This document shows positions 17,325-25,695 of a DNA stretch of 64,000 bases, piece after piece. This stretch comes from Flavobacterium tegetincola DSM 22377 (GTDB lineage Bacteria > Bacteroidota > Bacteroidia > Flavobacteriales > Flavobacteriaceae), in the NCBI RefSeq assembly GCF_000425485.1, contig NZ_KE384385.1, positions 62,001-126,000 of the forward strand, in the 5' to 3' direction. The notes under the pieces were generated by a model. That model was not told where the DNA came from and did no database searches. It saw nothing but the letters and a program-made list of their open reading frames with translations. Both the position numbers and the translations under genes were made by a program. Each line of letters starts with the position of its first letter. The stretch's first letter is position 1.

Positions 17325-19817
17325 ATGAAGCATCTTATTTATTTGGTCTTATTATTTACCTGTTCCGTTCAAGCTCAATTTGAGATAACGGGCCGGATCA
17401 TTGATGACAGTACCAAAAAACCTTTACCGTATGCCACTATATTTACGCATAATTCTTTTGCTATTGCAGATTTAGATGGAAAATTTGTACTGAAACCAGT
17501 TTATGTAAACGATTCAATTTCTGCTTCTTACGTCGGTTATGAATCTCAAAACTTAATTGCAGATAAGCAAGGTCCTCTTTTAATCAGACTGAATCCAATT
17601 ACCCAAAACTTGCAAGAAGTGGCCATTGGAAATCATCCTGCCACCAAAATAATGGAGCGGGTGTTGACCAATAAAATCCTTAATGATCCACAGAAAAAAT
17701 TAAAATTCTTTAATTTTAAAGTTTACAATAAGTTGGTAATTACAGCAAATCCAGACTCCATTAACGGAACTTTGGACTCAATATTTGTAACAAATCGCGG
17801 CGTTCGCAAATTTGTAGCACTTGATTCCACCGATTATACTTTCAAAAAAATCATTAGCAAACAGCATATTTATCAAACTGAAAAAATATCAAAAGTACAG
17901 TTTGACGGCACCCATTTTAAAGAGACGGTTGAAGCAACTAAGATGGCGGGTTTTAAAAAACCAATCTACGAATTGATTGGACTTAAATTAATGTCATTTT
18001 CCATTTATGAGGACCAATACGACTTATTAGAAACCAAGTTCAATGGCCCATTGGGACCAACAGCTTTGGACGATTATTCCTATAAATTACTCGATACACT
18101 TTCCATCCAGAAGCGTAAAGTATATTTGATTTTCTTCGCCAATAAAAAACGAAAGAAGGAAAACGGATTGCACGGTGTGCTATATATTGATGCCGAAAAT
18201 TATGCTGTTGCAAAAGCCGTTTTGCGTGTAAAAAGCATCATTGACATCAGCGCGAATCATGAATACACCTACTTTCCAGCTGAAAATATTTGGTTTCCAA
18301 ACGGCCGAACGTTTAAAATTATCAAAGGCAAAAACGATGAAAACCTTAAAATTTTAGGCGGACAAATTCAGTTTGAAGGAGACAATTACACTGATTTTCA
18401 AAATTCACGGGAGAAAGTGACCTCGGATTTTGTACAACTGATTTCAAAATCGGTCTATTTTGAACATGAATTTAATAAACCTCTTGTTATTTCTAAAAAA
18501 ACGCTTGCCATTCAAGTGAATGAAAACGCCATCAAAAAAAGCGATTTATTTTGGCAACAAAATCGCAAAGACACTTTGGATTTTCGAGGGATCGAAACCT
18601 ATAAATCATTAGACAGTCTGGTTATTTCTAAAAATATTGAGCAGAAATTGATCATTGGCCGCCGGATTTTAGACGGTTATGTGCCCGTTAGTATTCTAGA
18701 TGTTGATTTAAGGTATTTGATCAAGTACAATAATTTTGAAGGTTTTCGCTTTGGGTATGGAGGTGTAACCAATGAAAAGTTATCCGATATATTCAAGTTG
18801 GACGGCTACGTAGCTTATGGCCTAAAAGACGACAACTTAAAATATAAATATGGTGGTGCAATTCGGCTTGGCAAAGCTTCTAATACGTGGATTGGTGGCT
18901 CCTACACCGATGATCTACGCGAAATTGCAAGCACATCATTTGCCATTGACAAAAGGATTTTTAAAATTTATGATCCGCGTCCGATTAACGTGAGTACTTT
19001 TTATAATTACAAACAAACCCGCGGTTATATTGAAACTAAAATCATTCCGAAAACCGAAAGTATTTGGGAATTGAGTCAGTCGCAAGTGGATCCCAGTTTT
19101 GAATATGCTTTTAAATATAAAGATAAAATTTACGACAAATTCACTTTAACCACGTTCATGGTTTCTCTGCAATGGAATCCGTTTAGCGATTACATGCTCA
19201 CGCCTTCTGGACGTCTAGAAATTGAAAAGAATTACCCGAAATTCACTTTCCAGATTACAAAATCCTTACCTGGAGTGGTTGGAAATGATTTTGAATACAC
19301 AAAATTCGACCTTCGCATGGATATCCAAAAAAAGTTTATCAACGGCCAAAAGACGACTTTTTATTCTGAATTTGGCTACGGAGTTGGCGACATTCCACTG
19401 ACGCATTTATACAACACTTCTCCTAACAACTTGAATAACGACAAGCTTTTACAACGTATTACTCTTGCCGGAAAAAACAGTTTTGAAACCATGTTCTTTA
19501 ATGAATTTTTCAGCAGTCAATATGCTTTTTTCCAAATCAAACACGGTTTTAAACGCATCACTTTATTTAAAAAAGTAAAACCATCGCTCGTTATAGTATC
19601 GCGATTGGGTTGGGGAACGATGCAAAAACCGGAACAGCATCTGGGAATTGACTACAAAACGCTTGACGAAGGTTATTTTGAAAGCGGCATTGAGCTCAAT
19701 CAAATTTACAAGGGATTCGGACTATCGGGCTTCTACCGTTATGGTCCAAATCAGTTGAGTCAGTTTGAAGATAATATTTCAATCAAAGCCACTTTTATAC
19801 TTAATCTTGGTTTTTAA
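17325..19817 (+). CDS. DUF5686 / carboxypeptidase-like regulatory domain outer-membrane protein
   Basis: This large secreted protein (830 residues) has a signal peptide (MKHLIYLVLLFTCSVQA), a carboxypeptidase-regulatory-like beta domain (about 18-100, FEITGRIIDDSTKKPLPYATI), and a long C-terminal region of beta strands ending in ILNLGF with a terminal Phe, as for outer-membrane barrels. This is the DUF5686 architecture of Bacteroidota; its role is unknown. A TTG at 17301 could extend the frame, but the ATG at 17325 gives the signal peptide. Its 3' end overlaps the convergent SMR gene by 4 bp. Confidence 0.85.
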   Translation: MKHLIYLVLLFTCSVQAQFEITGRIIDDSTKKPLPYATIFTHNSFAIADLDGKFVLKPVYVNDSISASYVGYESQNLIADKQGPLLIRLNPITQNLQEVAIGNHPATKIMERVLTNKILNDPQKKLKFFNFKVYNKLVITANPDSINGTLDSIFVTNRGVRKFVALDSTDYTFKKIISKQHIYQTEKISKVQFDGTHFKETVEATKMAGFKKPIYELIGLKLMSFSIYEDQYDLLETKFNGPLGPTALDDYSYKLLDTLSIQKRKVYLIFFANKKRKKENGLHGVLYIDAENYAVAKAVLRVKSIIDISANHEYTYFPAENIWFPNGRTFKIIKGKNDENLKILGGQIQFEGDNYTDFQNSREKVTSDFVQLISKSVYFEHEFNKPLVISKKTLAIQVNENAIKKSDLFWQQNRKDTLDFRGIETYKSLDSLVISKNIEQKLIIGRRILDGYVPVSILDVDLRYLIKYNNFEGFRFGYGGVTNEKLSDIFKLDGYVAYGLKDDNLKYKYGGAIRLGKASNTWIGGSYTDDLREIASTSFAIDKRIFKIYDPRPINVSTFYNYKQTRGYIETKIIPKTESIWELSQSQVDPSFEYAFKYKDKIYDKFTLTTFMVSLQWNPFSDYMLTPSGRLEIEKNYPKFTFQITKSLPGVVGNDFEYTKFDLRMDIQKKFINGQKTTFYSEFGYGVGDIPLTHLYNTSPNNLNNDKLLQRITLAGKNSFETMFFNEFFSSQYAFFQIKHGFKRITLFKKVKPSLVIVSRLGWGTMQKPEQHLGIDYKTLDEGYFESGIELNQIYKGFGLSGFYRYGPNQLSQFEDNISIKATFILNLGF

Positions 19818-20140
19818 TTGGAAACAAATTTAAGACCTGCAATAGAACCAATTAGTGTAGTTAAAAAGAAGATTCTCCAGAACGTTGCGGGTTCTTTAAA
19901 TATAAAAACACCTACTAAAACCGTTCCTACAGCTCCAATTCCGGTCCAAACCGCGTAAGCAGTTCCAATAGGTAACGTCAATGTAGCGCGATACAGAAGA
20001 AACATGCTGATCGAAAGACAGACAAAAAATCCAATCATCCAAAATAGCGCACTATTTCCAGTCGCTTCTTTTGCTTTTCCTAAACATGTGGCAAATCCAA
20101 CTTCAAAAAGTCCTGCGATAATCAATAAAATCCAATTCAT
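19814..20140 (-). CDS. SMR family exporter, Gdx/SugE type
   Basis: This small four-helix drug/metabolite exporter has 108 residues from MNWILLIIAG. The conserved membrane Glu is in AGLFEVGFA, and the stretch LPIGTAYAVWTGIGAVG is the signature of the SugE/Gdx branch, whose members export guanidinium rather than the broad drug set of EmrE. An upstream in-frame start at 20161 lies inside or before a TATCTTTG promoter element, which favours the ATG at 20140. No guanidine riboswitch is recognisable upstream. Confidence 0.9.
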   Translation of the reverse strand: MNWILLIIAGLFEVGFATCLGKAKEATGNSALFWMIGFFVCLSISMFLLYRATLTLPIGTAYAVWTGIGAVGTVLVGVFIFKEPATFWRIFFLTTLIGSIAGLKFVSN

Positions 20141-20158
20141 AAAGGTGTGTTTAACGAG

Positions 20159-20166
20159 CAAAGATA
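20159..20166 (-). promoter_or_regulatory. -7 promoter element of the SMR gene
   Basis: The minus strand reads TATCTTTG at 20166-20159. It puts the transcript start close to 20150, just ahead of the preferred ATG at 20140. Confidence 0.55.
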
Positions 20167-20421
20167 CTAAAGAATTGCCGAGATATGAATTACAATATCC
20201 TGCCGTACTATTTAAAGCTAACCTCTAAGAGTGTGCTTAAGAATTTGACATAGATTACGCACGTTTTCACTAATTCCTAAACTACAATTCTTACTAATGG
20301 TGCAAATTGCTTTCAAAAACTAACTTCAAGTTAACTTCTTTTCTAACCAAAAATCAAATTTAAAAAGTGCTGCTTTCTGCAATTCATTTCACATAAAAAA
20401 CAGATAAACCACCGTTTTCTG

Positions 20422-20429
20422 TACCTTTG
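20422..20429 (+). promoter_or_regulatory. -7 promoter element of the MMPL gene
   Basis: TACCTTTG at 20422-20429 lies only 13 bp before the ATG at 20443, implying a leader of under 10 nt. The -33 box is not evident. Confidence 0.5.
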
Positions 20430-20442
20430 CATTCGAAAATAT

Positions 20443-22869
20443 ATGGAAATGATTAAATGGTTTAGTTTGGGATTTTGGGAATTAGTGGCCCGAATCGTAC
20501 TTCGAAATAGAATTCTGATGTTGGCTATAGTAACTATAATTACTATATTCCTTGGCTTACAATGGAAAAACATCAGCTTTACTTACACTGAAGCCAATCT
20601 ACTACCCGATGATGACAATGTAAATATTGAGTACAACGCTTTTCTAGATAAATTTGGCGAAGAAGGAAATCTAATTCTTATCGGCTTGCACGATGATGTT
20701 TTATTTACTCCAAAAGCGTACCAAGCTTGGGACCAAATGATGCAGAACTTGCAGAGTGAAGAAGAAACGGATGTAGTGCTTTCTGTTGCAAATTTAAAAA
20801 AACTGGTTAAAAACGATTCCTTACAAACTTTTGAACTGACCAATTTTGTTGATGTTTCAAAAACTACAGATCCAGCGTATTTGAAGACGATCCAAAAGGA
20901 ATTATTTAATGACCTTCCTTTTTACGAAGGTCTTTTATTCAATAAAAAATCAGGAAGTATTCGCGCTGCAATTTATTTGGATAAAGCAATTGTAAACACA
21001 CCCATTCGGAAAGATTTTGTTTTAAACAAATTGATTCCGCAGGTGGAGTTGTTCAAGCAAAAAACAGGAATCGACCTTCGCGTTTCAGGAATGCCCTACA
21101 TCCGAACGATGAATACAGAAACCATCAAAGGTGAAATTGGACTTTTTATCGGAATGTCGCTTTTAGTTACGTGCTTGCTCTTTTATTTCTTTTTCCGAAG
21201 TTTTAAAGCCACTTTAATTTCACTCATAATCGTGCTTATTGGAGTCGCTTGGTCATTTGGAACCTTGGGATTGTTGGGCTACGAAATTACAGTTTTAACC
21301 GCGCTAGTTCCTACTTTAATCATCGTCATTGGAATTCCCAACTGTATCTTTCTCACCAATAAATACCATCAGGAATATAAGATTCACCACAATAAAGTCA
21401 AGGCTTTACAACGCGTTACCACTAAAATTGGAATGGCAACTTTGATGACCAATTTAACCACAGCCATTGGTTTTGCTACGTTTATTGTTTCCAATAATGA
21501 TTTGTTGATTGAGTTTGGCGTTGTAACATCGTTAAACATTATGGGACTGTTTTTACTTTGTTTGATCATCATTCCAGTATTTCACAGTTATGTTGCGCCA
21601 CCAAATGCACGCCATCTGAAACACCTGGATTCGCAATCGGTTGGTTCCTTCATGGACTGGATTTTGCGCCACATCCGAGAAAGTCGTTTGTCCATTTACA
21701 TGATTTCAATCTTACTTTTGGTCATCAGTATTATTGGTATCTATAAAATTCGTGTTTCCGGAAGTTTAATTGAAGACATGCCAAAGAAAGAAGCCTTTTT
21801 TGAAGATATTTTATTTTTCGAAAAAGAGTTTGACGGTGTGATGCCATTGGAAATCATGATTGACACCAAACGTAAAAAGGGCGTTATGAAACTGGCCACG
21901 CTTCGTAGAATGGACGAATTGCAAACGGTCATCAATGAAATTCCCGAACTCTCCAAGCCAATTTCCATTGTCAATCTAGTTAAGTATTCCAAGCAAGCCT
22001 ATTACAACGGCAATCCAGAATATTATGAATTGCCAACCAACCAAGAGCAAAGTTTTATTTTGTCGTATGCCAAAAATACGGTCCAGAAAGGGAAAGATAA
22101 TTTGATGAAAAGTTATGTGGATTCCACAGGACAGTACGCTCGAATTACAACCTTTATGCGTGACGAAAGTGGACAAAATATTCAGAAAATTGAGGATGAA
22201 TTGAGGAAAGAAATTACCAAAATCTTTCCAAAAGAAAAATACACGGTTTCAATTACCGGAAAAGCATACGTTTTTCAGAAGGGAACCAGTTATTTACTGC
22301 ACAACTTAATGACGTCATTGATCTTTGCAATTTTACTAACAGGTCTATTAGTAGGTTTTATGTTTCGATCGTTTAAGATGGTGATTGTTTCGCTTATTCC
22401 CAATATACTTCCTTTACTGATTACTGCCGGAATTATGGGCTTTTTAGATGTTCCGTTAAAACCGTCAACCATTCTAGTTTTCGGAATTGCCTTTGGACTG
22501 TCTGTCGATGATACCATTCGGTTTTTAGCACAATACCGTGAAGAACTCAAGAAAAACAATTGGAAAATCAGGAAGTCGGTTCTTGCTACTTTTGCAGATG
22601 CAGGTTTGAGTATGTTCTATACCTCTATTGTTCTATTCTTTGGGTTTTCGGTGTTCTTAGTGTCGAGTTTTGGAGGTACCATCGCGTTAGGCGGTTTGGT
22701 TTCCATCACACTTTTCTTCGGAATGTTGTCCAACTTGATGTTGCTTCCCGCTTTGGTTTTGACATTAAATAAAACGTTGGCCAACAAGCAGGAATTGATG
22801 GAGCCACGAATTGACATCATCGAAAGGTCCGATGAAGAGATTGACAATTTGCCAAAAACCAAACTCTAA
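20443..22869 (+). CDS. MMPL/RND-superfamily transporter
   Basis: This 808-residue inner-membrane protein of the MMPL (hydrophobe/amphiphile RND) family has two halves, each with one helix, a large periplasmic domain and a five-helix block (blocks near 215-390 and 615-785). The motif GIAFGLSVDDTIRFLAQYREEL in the second half is the family's proton-relay/MMPL signature. Substrates are likely lipids or other hydrophobic compounds, but nothing here identifies one. It is monocistronic with a close promoter, and convergent with the L,D-transpeptidase-like gene 12 bp away. Confidence 0.9.
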   Translation: MEMIKWFSLGFWELVARIVLRNRILMLAIVTIITIFLGLQWKNISFTYTEANLLPDDDNVNIEYNAFLDKFGEEGNLILIGLHDDVLFTPKAYQAWDQMMQNLQSEEETDVVLSVANLKKLVKNDSLQTFELTNFVDVSKTTDPAYLKTIQKELFNDLPFYEGLLFNKKSGSIRAAIYLDKAIVNTPIRKDFVLNKLIPQVELFKQKTGIDLRVSGMPYIRTMNTETIKGEIGLFIGMSLLVTCLLFYFFFRSFKATLISLIIVLIGVAWSFGTLGLLGYEITVLTALVPTLIIVIGIPNCIFLTNKYHQEYKIHHNKVKALQRVTTKIGMATLMTNLTTAIGFATFIVSNNDLLIEFGVVTSLNIMGLFLLCLIIIPVFHSYVAPPNARHLKHLDSQSVGSFMDWILRHIRESRLSIYMISILLLVISIIGIYKIRVSGSLIEDMPKKEAFFEDILFFEKEFDGVMPLEIMIDTKRKKGVMKLATLRRMDELQTVINEIPELSKPISIVNLVKYSKQAYYNGNPEYYELPTNQEQSFILSYAKNTVQKGKDNLMKSYVDSTGQYARITTFMRDESGQNIQKIEDELRKEITKIFPKEKYTVSITGKAYVFQKGTSYLLHNLMTSLIFAILLTGLLVGFMFRSFKMVIVSLIPNILPLLITAGIMGFLDVPLKPSTILVFGIAFGLSVDDTIRFLAQYREELKKNNWKIRKSVLATFADAGLSMFYTSIVLFFGFSVFLVSSFGGTIALGGLVSITLFFGMLSNLMLLPALVLTLNKTLANKQELMEPRIDIIERSDEEIDNLPKTKL

Positions 22870-22881
22870 TCCACACTATTC

Positions 22882-23505
22882 CTAGTAGTATATACACATA
22901 ATAACGTGCTTTTCCGAAGCATCTAGTAGTTGCTCTATCCTGCTGTAAAATCGCTCGTTTACCATCGGGCAACCATAGCTGTTGCAGATGTAGCTGGACT
23001 GTTCCTCATACGGAACTGCTGCATATTTATGCAACACAATATGCCTTGCAAAAGCATTGCTGTTGGTCGCGTCTAGGCCATGAAGTTTGTAAGCCTTGCC
23101 AAATTGACCATAGTAGGAAATCCCAACGGCATAATTTCCCAAGGAACTAGAAAGCGAGTTCTCGATGTTGCTAAACTGCAGCTTACCGCCAATACCCGTT
23201 TCCGAACCCACCCCGTGAGCCACCAAGCCTCGGTCGATTATTTTATGCTGCTTAAGGTCGTATATAAAAAACCGATTCTGCATCGATGGAATCCGCATGT
23301 CGATGAAAAACCCAAGGTCCGAACGGTACTTTGCAGTAGAGGCAATCACTTGTTCCACCTCCATAACTTTAGCATCAAGCACGTCCATTCGGGTTTCCTC
23401 CACCAACGAAATCGAATCTTTAAGACCCACCTTATCACTCGCATACATACGATAACCCAAATAGCACATCCCTAAACCAAGTACCAAAACCATTAGTTTT
23501 TTCAT
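22882..23505 (-). CDS. murein L,D-transpeptidase catalytic domain family protein
   Basis: This 207-residue envelope protein has an N-terminal signal anchor (MKKLMVLVLGLGMCYLGYRMY) and a YkuD_2-type domain. The nucleophile region reads ICNSYGCPMVNERFY, with the catalytic Cys in SYGCPMV, and an upstream KLHGLD and HIVLHKY supply conserved histidines. YkuD_2 proteins are poorly characterised relatives of L,D-transpeptidases that crosslink or edit peptidoglycan. The start at MKKLM is chosen over 23553 because it gives the signal segment. Confidence 0.82.
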   Translation of the reverse strand: MKKLMVLVLGLGMCYLGYRMYASDKVGLKDSISLVEETRMDVLDAKVMEVEQVIASTAKYRSDLGFFIDMRIPSMQNRFFIYDLKQHKIIDRGLVAHGVGSETGIGGKLQFSNIENSLSSSLGNYAVGISYYGQFGKAYKLHGLDATNSNAFARHIVLHKYAAVPYEEQSSYICNSYGCPMVNERFYSRIEQLLDASEKHVIMCIYY

Positions 23506-23582
23506 CCTTATATCTTTCCGTTCTTTGTATGTAACAACTCCAAAACACCACACATATTGCCAGACTCCCCTCTATTCCATCC

Positions 23583-23621
23583 ACAAAAAAAATCCCAACA
23601 GCCACAACCATTGGGATTTTT
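23583..23621 (-). terminator. terminator of the helical hypothetical gene (bidirectional)
   Basis: AATCCCAA (23591-23598) and TTGGGATT (23611-23618) form an 8-bp stem with T-runs on both sides. On the minus strand it follows the gene ending at 23651. Confidence 0.8.
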
Positions 23622-23650
23622 CTACGCTATAACACCACAGCAACCACCCG

Positions 23651-24301
23651 TTATTTTGCAGCACGCATTCTTTTAATAATTTTGGTAATCGTGTACTCAT
23701 CCTCAAACCCTGTACCGTCAAATACCAGTTTCCCCTTCTCTGCAACAGTCGAAATATAGGTGTACAAAGCTTCATACTCCGCCTTGTTATTCCGTACCAG
23801 CGCTTTTCTATCGTTCATAATTTCATTCTGCATCACATTCTTGTCAGACATACTCGTGTAAGTAGCATCCATTTTAGCGCTATAATCCGCCGGCATTCCT
23901 TCTGCCACAAGTGCGGTTTCATTGGCAAGAAGCAGTTGCCTCACACCCACTAACTCCTGCAAAGCGCCCTCAATATTATCCGAAGATAGCATCTCCTTCA
24001 TCTTTGTAACCACTTTGGTAGGCAACCCAGCACCTTTAAAATACGAACTCAAATAGTTCACCTCCTTATTAAAAGCCGCTGCCTCCTTGTACAACTCTGC
24101 CGTAACCTTACGCTGTGTGGTGGTCAGCACCAAGCTATTTTCTAAATCCTTAACCAAGGCCAACTTACTTTTAAACGCCTCCATAAATGGCACATCCAAC
24201 TTGGGAAATTTCCCCTGAATCTCCGCCTGGTCCCGCTCATAACTTACCATAATAAATTTCCCTAGCGGTACATACTCCTCATTTTTAACATTCGTGTTCA
24301 T
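23651..24301 (-). CDS. hypothetical helical protein
   Basis: I do not recognise this 216-residue protein. It is hydrophilic, probably mostly alpha-helical and cytoplasmic (no signal peptide or membrane segment), with long amphipathic stretches such as LVKDLENSLVLTTTQRKVTAELYKEAAAFNKEV. The C-terminus is basic (TKIIKRMRAAK). The start at MNTNVKNEEY is preferred to 24334 because the upstream codons look non-coding. Codon use is less AT-rich than in the genes to its right. It has its own terminator. No function can be assigned. Confidence 0.7.
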   Translation of the reverse strand: MNTNVKNEEYVPLGKFIMVSYERDQAEIQGKFPKLDVPFMEAFKSKLALVKDLENSLVLTTTQRKVTAELYKEAAAFNKEVNYLSSYFKGAGLPTKVVTKMKEMLSSDNIEGALQELVGVRQLLLANETALVAEGMPADYSAKMDATYTSMSDKNVMQNEIMNDRKALVRNNKAEYEALYTYISTVAEKGKLVFDGTGFEDEYTITKIIKRMRAAK

Positions 24302-24434
24302 ACTTAAAAATTTAATAATTAAAACTCCATGCAACCTGCACCTCTACAAGTTGGCCTATGGTAAAGCTACTTAAAATTGCAATGCATTATCAATAAAATT
24401 TAGAACTCTTCTGTTATTTAATAAATACACCGAA

Positions 24435-24609
24435 ACTATTACTATTCATTATCCCAATACAGTAAGTATTTCCCCTTTGCACTAATGTGATTGTTTCGAT
24501 TGTAAATACAAAAAAAGAGAACTGTTAGGTTCTCTTTTTATTGCTGTAATTGGTTCCGTTCAACAATGGTTTTATTTTTCGTTGTTTGAACGTAGGGGAA
24601 TTTTGGTTG
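24435..24609. repeat. ~175 bp direct repeat, copy 1 (behind hepT)
   Basis: This segment matches 25509-25682 with roughly a dozen differences and one 1-bp indel (about 92% identity by eye), in the same orientation. It begins ACTATTACTATTCATTATCC, contains a perfect 11-bp terminator hairpin (24512-24539) and a second, bulged inverted repeat around CGTTCAACAA...TTGTTTGAACG, and ends ACGTAGG...TTTGGTTG. It lies 10 bp beyond the hepT stop codon. Confidence 0.9.
24512..24539 (-). terminator. terminator inside direct repeat copy 1
   Basis: AAAAAGAGAAC (24512-24522) pairs with GTTCTCTTTTT (24529-24539) around TGTTAG. T-runs on both sides allow termination of the leftward HepT/MntA operon. Confidence 0.75.
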
Positions 24610-24619
24610 TTCGTGGTAG

Positions 24620-24967
24620 TTATTTTTCGTTGATTAGATTTTCAATTTTTATCTTAAGTTTTGGAAGATGATTTATCAATATAGACCAGATGTTTTCGTC
24701 AGAAATATTATCATAAGCGTGAATTACTTGATTTCTCAAACTGATAATTGCTTTTGCATTAGTTATTTTAATTTCGAATGTTTTATCTCGTGTGATAATT
24801 CGGTTAGTTGCTTCTCCAATAATTTCTAAATCTCTTTCAACTGCTCTTTTTAACATCAAGTTGCCTCGATACTTCATAAAATCTTTTGATTCATTTATGA
24901 AATAACTGTCAATTTCGTCTATAGCCATTTTAATATCAAACAACCATTTTAGGATTCTCTCATCCAT
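24620..24967 (-). CDS. hepT: HepT-like ribonuclease toxin (DUF86)
   Basis: HepT is the HEPN-domain toxin of the HepT/MntA toxin-antitoxin pair. The 115-residue all-helical protein has the HEPN catalytic motif R-x4-H-x-Y as RNQVIHAY (Arg78, His83, Tyr85), followed by the end region WSILINHLPKLKIKIENLI. Family members are RNases held inactive when MntA AMPylates the motif tyrosine. It overlaps mntA by 8 bp, with the antitoxin gene first. The module is framed by two long direct repeats. Confidence 0.88.
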   Translation of the reverse strand: MDERILKWLFDIKMAIDEIDSYFINESKDFMKYRGNLMLKRAVERDLEIIGEATNRIITRDKTFEIKITNAKAIISLRNQVIHAYDNISDENIWSILINHLPKLKIKIENLINEK

Positions 24968-25259
24968 AAATAAGTTCTTTAGATTTGTTTATGGAATTTA
25001 TTAAAATTGGATTTTTAAGCGTTTGCTCTTCAAGTAAATCGACCTCTCTTCCAAATAGATCTTTTAAATTTTCTTTCAGATTTATATAGTTATCGAAATA
25101 TTGTGATAATTCAAAAGATTTGAATTTAACTAAAAAATCAATATCACTTTTATCGTTGAAGTTTGAATTTAAAGCAGAGCCAAATAGATACATTTTGTCC
25201 ACATTGTGTGTGGAACAAATTGCCTTTAGACGGTCACTATTTTTTTCAATTAAAATCAT
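24960..25259 (-). CDS. mntA: MntA-like minimal nucleotidyltransferase antitoxin
   Basis: This 99-residue minimal nucleotidyltransferase is the antitoxin of the HepT pair; it AMPylates the toxin. The active-site motif GS-x10-DxD is present as FGSALNSNFNDKSDIDFLV (Gly27-Ser28, Asp39, Asp41), and EVDLLEE supplies the third acidic residue. It overlaps hepT by 8 bp. A TAAATTTG element only a few bases ahead of the start would imply an almost leaderless mRNA. Confidence 0.88.
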   Translation of the reverse strand: MILIEKNSDRLKAICSTHNVDKMYLFGSALNSNFNDKSDIDFLVKFKSFELSQYFDNYINLKENLKDLFGREVDLLEEQTLKNPILINSINKSKELIYG

Positions 25260-25263
25260 AATT

Positions 25264-25271
25264 CAAATTTA
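25264..25271 (-). promoter_or_regulatory. possible -7 element ahead of mntA
   Basis: The minus strand reads TAAATTTG at 25271-25264, five bases before the ATG. No -33 TTG is visible, so this may be chance in AT-rich DNA. Confidence 0.3.
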
Positions 25272-25315
25272 GGAAAAAAGTCTCTATAAGTTACCGATTC
25301 TGCGAGATACTTACT

Positions 25316-25447
25316 GCCAACGTGTTTGTGTATGATTAGTGGCATGGTTTGGCACCTAATTTAGCAAATAGAACCGAATAGAAAATCCGGGAGGATTTTG
25401 GTAAATAGGCTAGAACAAGCAATTATTTTTATACGGTATTGCTAGTA
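25316..25447. repeat. dispersed palindromic intergenic element
   Basis: The stretch starts GCCAACGTGTTTGTGTAT, has a central perfect hairpin (AAAATCC 25382-25388, loop GGGA, GGATTTT 25393-25399) and ends ATACGGTATTGCTAG. The two ends are roughly inverted copies of each other. I recognise closely similar text from intergenic regions of other Flavobacteriaceae, where the right end reads nearer to GTTGGC. It lies between mntA and direct repeat copy 2; no protein is encoded in 25260-25695. Confidence 0.55.
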
Positions 25448-25508
25448 GTTTTTATTTTTCAAATTACTTTATAAATTCAGTTATTTTCAATTCGTTGTTT
25501 TCTCCAGT

Positions 25509-25682
25509 ACTATTACTATTCATTATCCCAATACAGTAAGCATTTCCCTTTGCACTTATGTGATTGTTTCGATTGTAAACACAAAAAAAGAGAACTGTTA
25601 AGTTCTCTTTTTATTCTTTTAATTGGTTTCGCTCAACAATGGTTTTATTTTTCGTTGTTTGAACGTAGGGAGACTTTGGTTG
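25509..25682. repeat. ~175 bp direct repeat, copy 2 (behind the unknown operon)
   Basis: This is the second copy of the element at 24435-24609, same orientation, placed 13 bp beyond the stop codon of the 595-residue unknown gene. It contains the same terminator hairpin (25585-25612) and the same bulged CAACAA...TTGTTTGAAC inverted repeat. The two copies bracket the HepT/MntA module and the palindromic element. Confidence 0.9.
25585..25612 (-). terminator. terminator inside direct repeat copy 2
   Basis: AAAAAGAGAAC (25585-25595) pairs with GTTCTCTTTTT (25602-25612). It would end transcripts of the unknown two-gene operon. Confidence 0.75.
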
Positions 25683-25695
25683 ATATGAGAAGTGC

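Noticed and set aside
20141..20442. Guanidine riboswitch ahead of the SugE/Gdx gene
   Set aside because: The predicted leader is only about 10 nt and no ykkC-type or mini-ykkC hairpins were seen.
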